Shown here: positions 58,342-64,000 of the stretch, one piece after another
How the letters are laid out: the number at the start of each line of letters is the position of its first letter
Numbering within the stretch: position 1 is the first letter of the stretch
From: Halobacillus aidingensis
GTDB taxonomy: Bacteria > Bacillota > Bacilli > Bacillales > Halobacillaceae
DNA: 64,000 nucleotides
Reading direction: 5' to 3'
NCBI RefSeq assembly: GCF_900104185.1
Contig: NZ_FNIZ01000015.1
Location: 35,326 to 99,325, forward strand
Notes under the pieces: generated by a model
The model's input: the letters and a program-made list of their open reading frames with translations, nothing else
Database searches by the model: none
Told to the model about the DNA's origin: nothing
Translations under genes and position numbers: made by a program

Positions 58342-59230
58342 CATCCACACTCCCCTTTTCATTTCGAGATTCAGTCAGATAGATACATAGATCATTCGCT
58401 TTGACAGGTGAAACTTGAACCCCTGCTTCTTTCATGCGCTGATATTCATGATCCGTAAGGTCGTTTTTTATTACCGCATAGCAAGTATCAAGCGCCTGCT
58501 CTTTTTTCCACAGAATCTCTTTTTCCTTTAAAAATGGTTCGACAACGTCCTTTTTCCCTGTGAGACCCACTCCATATTCCTTCAAGTCATCCATGGACAT
58601 TTGCAGTTTCAAGGAACCTTCGTGAATGACAAGAACCTCTTCAAGCAAATCTTCCATTTCTTCTAAATGATGCGTCGATAATAGGATCGTTCTAGGATGT
58701 GCCAAGTAATCCTTCAGCAACGCACGATAAAAGTCTTTTCGGACTGCTGCATCCATTCCTGTCGTTGGTTCATCAAAAATCGTCAGAGGCGATCTTGAAG
58801 CAAGGCCGACTATCATATTGAACGTACTTTCCTTTCCTTTTGATAATTCGTTATGATGCTGACTCGGATTGAACCCGAAATAATCGAACAATCTTAGTGC
58901 TAAATCATGATCCCAATGGTGGTAAAATCGCTTCCCTTCTTCAAGAATCTCTTTCAAAGTGAGCGCCGTCGGAAAGTTCATGGCATCATCGATATAAATC
59001 GTATTCGCAGACACAAACAAATTATTGAACGGTCTTCTCCCATAAACTTCAATAACTCCTGACTTTTCCTTCAATAACCCTGCGATGATCTTCAGCAGTG
59101 TCGTTTTCCCTGCTCCATTCCTGCCGATTACTCCAACAATTTTATTTTCTTCGATAGAAAAAGAAAGATCGTTCAACGCGTTTTTCCGGTAAAAACGTTT
59201 ATTCAAATCCTTACATTTGATCGCCTTCAT
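58313..59230 (-). CDS. ABC transporter ATPase with atypical signature motif
   Basis: 305 residues. Walker A GRNGAGKTTLLKII, Walker B LTIFDEPTTGMD and switch His in LSTHHLEEM are present. The signature motif is ELSKGKESTFNM, not LSGGQ. The arrangement and the C-terminal regulatory extension (about 90 residues) resemble the YhcH/YtrB group. The start is ATG 59230, which overlaps the GntR gene's stop as ATGA. It energises the following membrane subunit. Confidence 0.88.
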   Translation of the reverse strand: MKAIKCKDLNKRFYRKNALNDLSFSIEENKIVGVIGRNGAGKTTLLKIIAGLLKEKSGVIEVYGRRPFNNLFVSANTIYIDDAMNFPTALTLKEILEEGKRFYHHWDHDLALRLFDYFGFNPSQHHNELSKGKESTFNMIVGLASRSPLTIFDEPTTGMDAAVRKDFYRALLKDYLAHPRTILLSTHHLEEMEDLLEEVLVIHEGSLKLQMSMDDLKEYGVGLTGKKDVVEPFLKEKEILWKKEQALDTCYAVIKNDLTDHEYQRMKEAGVQVSPVKANDLCIYLTESRNEKGSVDDVFDRSADV

Positions 59231-59604
59231 CCTTGTTCCCCTTTCCAAGCATTCCTGATGAGCTTTATGGTGTCTTCTTCTGAAAGCTCCAGTCTTCCGG
59301 CTTCCGTGACAAGGTCATTGACCAAGTTTTTCAGCGTCTGATTTTTTCGCTTATCGATAATGATCTGCTTTGCATGGGTCGAGACAAACTTCCCGAGTCC
59401 TCGTTTGTCATAAAGGATCCCTTCTTCTGCAAGCTTTGTCAGACCTTTGGCAGCTGTTGCCGGGTTGATGTTATATAGATCGGCCAGTTGATATTGCGAA
59501 TACACCTTGTCGTCTGCTTGGAAATTCCCATGCAGGATTTCACTTTCCAGCCATTCCGCAATTTGAATATAAATAGGTTTCATGCCGTCGGTATCGAGAA
59601 TCAA
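59227..59604 (-). CDS. GntR family regulator (YtrA subfamily)
   Basis: 125 residues: a GntR winged helix (MKPIYIQIAEWLESEILHGN, then YSQYQLADLYNINPATAAKG) with a very short C-terminal dimer helix pair rather than a ligand-binding domain. This is the YtrA subfamily, which represses adjacent ABC operons. The start is TTG 59604 (RBS AGAAGG); ATG 59583 has no RBS. It is first in its own operon, so it is probably autoregulated. Confidence 0.88.
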   Translation of the reverse strand: MILDTDGMKPIYIQIAEWLESEILHGNFQADDKVYSQYQLADLYNINPATAAKGLTKLAEEGILYDKRGLGKFVSTHAKQIIIDKRKNQTLKNLVNDLVTEAGRLELSEEDTIKLIRNAWKGEQG

Positions 59605-59647
59605 TGTATCGCCTTCTCTCTAAATGGGTGCATTAGTGTTGTAATGT

Positions 59648-59676
59648 AGTATATGACTATTTCTAACTTTTGACAA
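59648..59676 (-). promoter_or_regulatory. Sigma-A promoter of the GntR-ABC operon
   Basis: Minus strand TTGTCA, a 17-bp spacer and TATACT. Between it and the RBS lies ACTACATTACAACACTAATG, which may include the YtrA-like operator. Confidence 0.8.
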
Positions 59677-59738
59677 GGAAAAAATTACACTTGGGCCTTG
59701 ATATTTTCTTCTCACTCATAGACACTTAATATGAATGT

Positions 59739-59752
59739 TGTAAGCGATTACA
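59739..59752 (+). promoter_or_regulatory. cre site upstream of the AtoE gene
   Basis: TGTAAGCGATTACA matches all fixed positions of TGWNANCGNTNWCA. It lies 21 bp before the atoE start codon, between promoter and RBS, a position that would give catabolite repression. Confidence 0.78.
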
Positions 59753-59772
59753 TATTTAGGAGGTTGTTTAGG

Positions 59773-61107
59773 ATGCTTCGAGGAATCACAAACTTTTTCG
59801 ACCGGATGGTGCAGCGTTTCTTGCCAGATGCGTTTTTGTTCGCCATCATTCTCACACTCGTCGTTTTTGGATTAGGAATTTTTTTCACAGGCAGCTCACC
59901 AGGGCAGATGGTGCAATTTTGGGGAGATGGCTTTTGGAACCTTCTCGCATTCGCCATGCAAATGTCACTCATCGTTGTCACAGGATACATACTTGCCAAT
60001 ACTCCTTTAGTCAAAGCCGCTTTATCAAAAATAAGTACGCTTGCGAAAACTCCGGGACAGGCCATTTTATTAGTTACTTTCGTAGCTGGCGTCGCTTGTG
60101 TGATCAACTATGGCTTTGGACTTGTAGCTGGGGCACTCCTGGCCGTTCATGTAGCGAGGCGAGTTCCTAATGTAGATTACCGTTTATTGATGGCCAGTGC
60201 TTATAGTGGATTCATTCTTTGGCACGGGGGGTTTTCAGGATCCATTCCATTAACCATTGCGACCGAAGACCATTTTCTAGCCGATTCGATTGGTTCCATC
60301 GCTATTACGGACACATTGTTCAGCAGCATGAATATTTTCATCATCGTGACTTTACTTCTCTCTCTTCCTCTGCTTAACTTATGGTTGTTAAAATCCAGTG
60401 GTGACCTGAGTAAAAACAATCTCGACTTCTTAGAAAACGAAGATAAGGCCGAGCAGCAAATGGCCGCAACAACAGCCGACCTGACCCCGGCTGAACGGAT
60501 GGAAAACAGCAAGATCATCTCTTACTTAATTGGAGCGCTTGGACTGGCGTTCATCGTCTATCACTTTATTAGGAACGGGTTTGACCTCAATATTAATATT
60601 GTGAACTTTATCTTCTTATTCCTCGGCATCCTTTTTCACCAGACACCAAGAAGGTTTTTGAACAGCGTAAATGATGGAGTGAAAAATGCCGGCGGGATCA
60701 TCATTCAATTCCCTTTCTATGCAGGAATCATGGGCATGATGGTCGCTTCTGGTTTATCTGAGCAAATGTCGAACTGGTTTGTGAGCATTTCAACAGAATT
60801 CACGTTTCCCGTGCTCGCCTTTATCAGTGCCGGCATCGTCAACTTTTTCGTCCCTTCCGGAGGCGGACAGTGGGCCGTTCAGGCTCCGATTATGATCCCA
60901 GCTGCTATGGATCTCGGCGTAAGCACAGCCAAAACCGCGATGGCTGTAGCGTGGGGCGATGCGTGGACGAACATGATCCAGCCATTTTGGGCCTTGCCGC
61001 TTCTAGCTATTGCCGGGTTGAAAGTCAAAGACATCATGGGCTTCTGTGTCATCATCCTGTTTTGGAGTTTTATTCCTATTTCCATTGCTCTTCTATTTTT
61101 CAATTAA
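59773..61107 (+). CDS. atoE: Short-chain fatty acid transporter (AtoE family)
   Basis: 444 residues, about a dozen membrane segments. Typical stretches are MQMSLIVVTGYILANTPLVK, NYGFGLVAGALLAVHVARRV, HGGFSGSIPLTIATEDHF, and NFFVPSGGGQWAVQAPIMIP near the C-terminus. AtoE imports acetoacetate and other short-chain fatty acids. The start is ATG 59773 with RBS AGGAGG 9 nt upstream; the longer frame would include the cre site. It complements the 3-hydroxybutyrate route at 7.4-9.6 kb. CcpA repression is predicted. Confidence 0.92.
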   Translation: MLRGITNFFDRMVQRFLPDAFLFAIILTLVVFGLGIFFTGSSPGQMVQFWGDGFWNLLAFAMQMSLIVVTGYILANTPLVKAALSKISTLAKTPGQAILLVTFVAGVACVINYGFGLVAGALLAVHVARRVPNVDYRLLMASAYSGFILWHGGFSGSIPLTIATEDHFLADSIGSIAITDTLFSSMNIFIIVTLLLSLPLLNLWLLKSSGDLSKNNLDFLENEDKAEQQMAATTADLTPAERMENSKIISYLIGALGLAFIVYHFIRNGFDLNINIVNFIFLFLGILFHQTPRRFLNSVNDGVKNAGGIIIQFPFYAGIMGMMVASGLSEQMSNWFVSISTEFTFPVLAFISAGIVNFFVPSGGGQWAVQAPIMIPAAMDLGVSTAKTAMAVAWGDAWTNMIQPFWALPLLAIAGLKVKDIMGFCVIILFWSFIPISIALLFFN

Positions 61108-61146
61108 ACTTCTTATCGTTTCATGATATTCGTGCACACAAAAGAT

Positions 61147-61175
61147 CCCTATCCACTAAATTGGATAGGGCTCTC
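61147..61175. terminator. Terminator between convergent genes
   Basis: CCCTATCCA / TGGATAGGG stem with a 6-nt loop; the better T tail is on the minus strand (ATCTTTT). Confidence 0.75.
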
Positions 61176-61180
61176 TCTCT

Positions 61181-62533
61181 TTATGCCCATTTTTGTACAT
61201 CGACACACAACTGCTGGTAAGCCTTTGATTCATCCATCATTTGTTTATCCGCATACACTTTCGAAAGCCACCTTAATGGCTCTGGTGTACTCGGTTTCAG
61301 CTCCATTTCCATTTGGAAGCATTCGATGGATTTCTCAAGCTGCTGGAATCCATAGTACAGTTCACCGAGCTCCTGCATACAATCAAGGTCTTCACGAATT
61401 TCATTCATTCGCTCCACTTTCCTCATGAGCGAGCTCTTCTTGGTAAACGACATGAGAGAATCATGGACTTGTTCCAGCTCCATCGTTTCAAGCAATCTGA
61501 TAATAAATGCATCCAAAAGCGCTCGGGTTTGTTCTGGATGCTGAGCTGTAAGTCGTTTCATGAATGGGAGAAGGTTGTCAGGAGTCTCGTCGAACCGATT
61601 TCTTTCAAGTAAGACCTCCACCTGGTTTAATTGTTCTTCATTCAGCTGGAGCTCCCGTTCTGTGTAGAGACGTGCCACTCCCATTACATTTTCATTTGCT
61701 ACATAGTGTTGGAAAAGGTCTTCAGTTACTGGTTGGAAGGATGGAATAGCTTGAGACATTTGCTCAAGTATGAAGGTTCGGCTATCGCAATCGAAGTGCC
61801 GGGAGAGAGAGGCTCGATACGATTGGTAGCTTTCTGGAGTCGGTTGGTTGTAAAAATGAGATAACTGACGAGAGGACGCTTCAATCCAACGACCTTCTTT
61901 TTCCAAAAGACGTTGGTGGTCTTCAAATGACGTACACGCTTCCTTAAATAATGGGTCGCGTTCCATGAGCGTGTGCGATTGTTCTAAGTATAGATTGGCG
62001 AGCTTGCGATAAGAGAGGTCATTGGCCATCTCCTTCACGAATCGGTTATTTGGTGCAAAGTCACGCATCACCCGGATCACACGATAAGCTCCGGACATGT
62101 TCCCTTCACGACGGTATTGATAAAAGAGTGATTTCATATCTTGGAATAGTTGTTTTTTAGGAATGAATGATTCAAAAAAGGTGAGGATTTTCGCTTGTTC
62201 CTGCCTGGAATACGGACGTGCGATTTTCTTTTTCAGCTGAGGATAGCTGATTTTCTGAAGAGGGGCATTCGATTCAATTAAAGCTTGTAAAAATGGATGC
62301 TGGGATTCATAAACCGTTCCTTCCTTGAATGCACGAGCCACATAGGAATGGATCTTAAGCCGTGTCGTCCTGACGGCAGTTAGATATTTTTGCTTATAAA
62401 AGAAAAGCATATGACATTCGGATTGATCATCAAAAGTTTCAACGAGTTGCATTTGCTCGTAAAAGACAACACGGGATGGAACGAGCACTAAATTGTCTTT
62501 TTGTTGCTTTACATGAATGGTTGTTGGGTTCAT
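61181..62533 (-). CDS. TPR-like helical repeat protein of unknown function
   Basis: 450 residues, not recognised. The first 90 residues are mixed (VVFYEQMQLVETFDDQSECH, then MLFFYKQKYLTAVRTTRLKI); the rest is all-helical with TPR-like pairs, clearest at the C-terminus (ELGELYYGFQQLEKSIECFQ, MEMELKPSTPEPLRWLSKVY). There is no signal peptide or TM helix. It may be a Rap-like or scaffold protein; a Rap-type helical bundle is possible but no Rap signature was seen. The start is ATG 62533 with RBS GGGAGG; two earlier starts are less well placed. Confidence 0.7.
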   Translation of the reverse strand: MNPTTIHVKQQKDNLVLVPSRVVFYEQMQLVETFDDQSECHMLFFYKQKYLTAVRTTRLKIHSYVARAFKEGTVYESQHPFLQALIESNAPLQKISYPQLKKKIARPYSRQEQAKILTFFESFIPKKQLFQDMKSLFYQYRREGNMSGAYRVIRVMRDFAPNNRFVKEMANDLSYRKLANLYLEQSHTLMERDPLFKEACTSFEDHQRLLEKEGRWIEASSRQLSHFYNQPTPESYQSYRASLSRHFDCDSRTFILEQMSQAIPSFQPVTEDLFQHYVANENVMGVARLYTERELQLNEEQLNQVEVLLERNRFDETPDNLLPFMKRLTAQHPEQTRALLDAFIIRLLETMELEQVHDSLMSFTKKSSLMRKVERMNEIREDLDCMQELGELYYGFQQLEKSIECFQMEMELKPSTPEPLRWLSKVYADKQMMDESKAYQQLCVDVQKWA

Positions 62534-62994
62534 CAACATCCGCCTCCCTCTTTTCTCCACTATACCACACCGAACGTCCTTGTTTAAAATAAGTCTCTAT
62601 GTAGAAAAAGCTTCTTCAGCTGTTCGCTGAGAGACTGAAGCCTGTCAGGAAGGAAGATGTGCCATAATTCGAGCTTTAAATAAACGAAAGTATGCTATTA
62701 ATATCACTCTAATCTTTGTAAAACGGCTGTCACACTCGTAAAAAACAGACCTTTCTTAAAAGTCTGTCAACCCAGATAAACTAGTAAAATATCTACATAA
62801 AGGATTTTTATTCCAAAAAGGCCTCGTACAATAATTTTTAAAAATCCTTGAGATTAAAGGAAGCATGCTTCACCTTCAAATCTATCAATCCCCTTTTATA
62901 ATCTTATGGAAATATCAACCTCCTATGTTACAAAAGTTCAGTGGTACGATAGAGTCGTTCCAAAAAACAAAGGTTTCAAGGAGGAATTTTCAAC
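62534..62994. other. 461-bp intergenic region with a possible attenuator and CAP gene promoter
   Basis: On the minus strand GCTTCAG...CAGC-GAACA-GCTGAAGAAGC followed by TTTTTC (62604-62640) looks like a terminator ahead of the TPR-like gene, so possibly an attenuator. CAGAC-N11-GTCTG (62746-62766) is a short hairpin. TGGTACGAT (62942-62950) is an extended -10 for the downstream CAP gene. I see no gene here. Confidence 0.4.
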
Positions 62995-63825
62995 ATGATG
63001 AAAAAATCATTGATTGTATCAGGAGCGCTTGCTCTATCCTTACTAGCATCACCAGCTACTTCCCTTGCATCTACAGGTGAAGTGAAGCAAGACGTACAAG
63101 TAGAAACGAAGACCATTCAAATAGATTCCGGTCAATTGAATGACTGGATCAGTAAAAATGAAGATGCGTTGAAGAATAATAACCTTCAACAAGTAGATTT
63201 CCAATCTTTCTTTGATCAGTTCGCACAAAAAGATCAACAAGCACCAGCAGAACAACCGAAACAAGAACAGCCAAAAGCAGAAACACCTGTAAAGGAAGAA
63301 CCTAAACAAGAAAAGCCTAAACAAGAAGAGACTAAACAAGAAGCACCTGCTCCAAAGCCAGAAGCTGAAAAAGCTCCAGCACCAGAGCAGCCTGCTGAAG
63401 AAGAAGTACAAAAAGAAGAAAACACACAAGAAGAAGCAACATCTGAAGTATCCGCTTTTGAAAAGCAAGTCGTTGAATTGACGAACCAAGAACGTGAAAA
63501 ACAAGGACTAGCTCCACTGAAACTAGACACTGAACTAAGTGCAGTCGCTAAAGACAAGTCTCTGGATATGCAGCAAAACAACTACTTTTCTCACAACAGC
63601 CCGAACTACGGTTCTCCATTTGACATGATGAAGTCATATGGCATTGACTACCGTACAGCTGGCGAGAACATTGCCATGGGACAAACGACTCCAGAAGAAG
63701 TTGTCCAGGGCTGGATGAACAGTCAAGGTCACCGTGAAAACATCATGAACCCTGACTTCACTCACATTGGTGTAGGTCATGCGGAAGATGGTAACTACTG
63801 GACACAAATGTTCATCGGTAAATAA
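62995..63825 (+). CDS. Secreted CAP-domain (YkwD-like) protein
   Basis: 276 residues. Signal peptide MMKKSLIVSGALALSLLASP ending TSLAS. A middle Pro/Glu/Gln/Lys-rich linker (about residues 78-150; KQEQPKAETPVKEEPKQEKP) joins it to a C-terminal CAP (SCP/PR-1) domain of about 125 residues: LTNQEREKQGLAPLKLDTEL, YFSHNSPNYGSPFDMMKSYG, TAGENIAMGQTTPEEVVQGW and GHRENIMNPDFTHIGVGHAE. The His/Glu residues of the CAP cavity are in place. Such proteins occur on spores and cell walls; function is uncertain. RBS AAGGAGGAA precedes ATG 62995. Confidence 0.92.
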   Translation: MMKKSLIVSGALALSLLASPATSLASTGEVKQDVQVETKTIQIDSGQLNDWISKNEDALKNNNLQQVDFQSFFDQFAQKDQQAPAEQPKQEQPKAETPVKEEPKQEKPKQEETKQEAPAPKPEAEKAPAPEQPAEEEVQKEENTQEEATSEVSAFEKQVVELTNQEREKQGLAPLKLDTELSAVAKDKSLDMQQNNYFSHNSPNYGSPFDMMKSYGIDYRTAGENIAMGQTTPEEVVQGWMNSQGHRENIMNPDFTHIGVGHAEDGNYWTQMFIGK

Positions 63826-63842
63826 TAGAATGATAGGCAGTT

Positions 63843-63871
63843 GCCACCGGGACTTCCCGGTGGCTTTTTTT
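63843..63871 (+). terminator. Terminator of the CAP-domain gene
   Basis: GCCACCGGG / CCCGGTGGC stem, ACTT loop and seven T residues. Confidence 0.93.
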
Positions 63872-63905
63872 GTGCTTTTCTTCTGCTTTTTGCGCGGTTC
63901 GACTA

Positions 63906-64000
63906 CTCTTTGGCGCGACTCGTACCCTCTTTGGCGCGACTCGTACCCTCTTTGGCGCGACTCGTACCCTCTTTGGCGCGACTCGTACCCTCTTTGGCGC
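63906..64000. repeat. 21-bp tandem repeat array running off the window
   Basis: Four perfect copies of CTCTTTGGCGCGACTCGTACC (63906-63989, shown as 20 + 1 bases: CTCTTTGGCGCGACTCGTAC plus C) and an 11-bp partial copy. A degenerate unit precedes it (TTTTTGCGCGGTTCGACTA). No spacers, no coding potential. Confidence 0.9.

Noticed and set aside
63906..64000. CRISPR array
   Set aside because: The 21-bp units are directly abutting with no spacers and no cas genes are present.

Overview
The window looks like chromosomal DNA from a moderately halophilic, endospore-forming member of the Bacillaceae, with Halobacillus and its relatives as the best guess. The evidence is Bacillus-type ribosome binding sites, many TTG/GTG starts, a TnrA regulator, a Spo0E-type phosphatase, RsbR-type STAS proteins, a SAM (S-box) riboswitch, catabolite (cre) operators and several Na+-coupled carriers. 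The genus is inferred from gene content and remembered family sequences, not from a search. No rRNA, tRNA, CRISPR array, transposase or prophage gene was seen.

Layout. 1-9.6 kb: a cut-off AIM24 protein, a decayed hydrolase fragment, DinB and GNAT proteins, an NhaC-family antiporter, PEP carboxylase, a GntP-family permease and 3-hydroxybutyrate dehydrogenase. 9.7-17.3 kb: glutamate dehydrogenase, enoyl-ACP reductase FabI, a tightly coupled C45 acyltransferase / GNAT / Dph6-like ATPase operon, an NDH-2-like flavoprotein and an ATP-grasp ligase. 18-27.5 kb: a CstA-family carrier, a Spo0E-like mini-gene followed by an unassigned structured RNA, RidA, small conserved proteins, an RsbR-type STAS protein, an oxidoreductase and a second NhaC-family carrier. 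27.7-36.4 kb: an RND exporter, a YjiH-type membrane protein, a CYP152-type P450, an AI-2E family protein and a PAS-STAS protein. 36.5-46.9 kb: a tnrA operon with a leader peptide and an FbpA-like mini-gene, YceI, an ECF sigma / anti-sigma pair, a CHY zinc finger protein, MFS and DASS carriers, and the NamZ-NagZ muropeptide recycling pair. 47-51.6 kb: an S-box-controlled NhaC-family carrier and an SsuABC/THI5-like ABC operon. 51.7-56.8 kb: a probable spore-surface cluster of unrecognised proteins. 56.9-64 kb: a GntR-ABC operon, AtoE, a TPR-like protein, a secreted CAP-domain protein and a 21-bp tandem array running off the end.

Four copies (about 0.5-0.7 kb) of a composite, hairpin-rich intergenic element with inverted ends lie at about 6.6, 14.4, 17.4 and 35.0 kb. 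Two carry the same 159-bp nested insert. The elements hold no convincing gene, but they create spurious long reading frames.

How the parts fit together. Acetate, short-chain fatty acid and hydroxybutyrate use is suggested by AtoE, GntP and BdhA, and nitrogen balance by TnrA and glutamate dehydrogenase. Cell-wall sugar salvage is suggested by NagZ-NamZ, and methionine/sulfur supply by the S-box carrier, possibly with the neighbouring ABC transporter. The observations most worth following are the self-activating tnrA promoter with its two mini-genes, two RsbR-type STAS proteins with acidic residues at phospho-acceptor positions, the structured RNA beside the Spo0E gene, and the sigma-K-like promoter in the unrecognised spore-type cluster.
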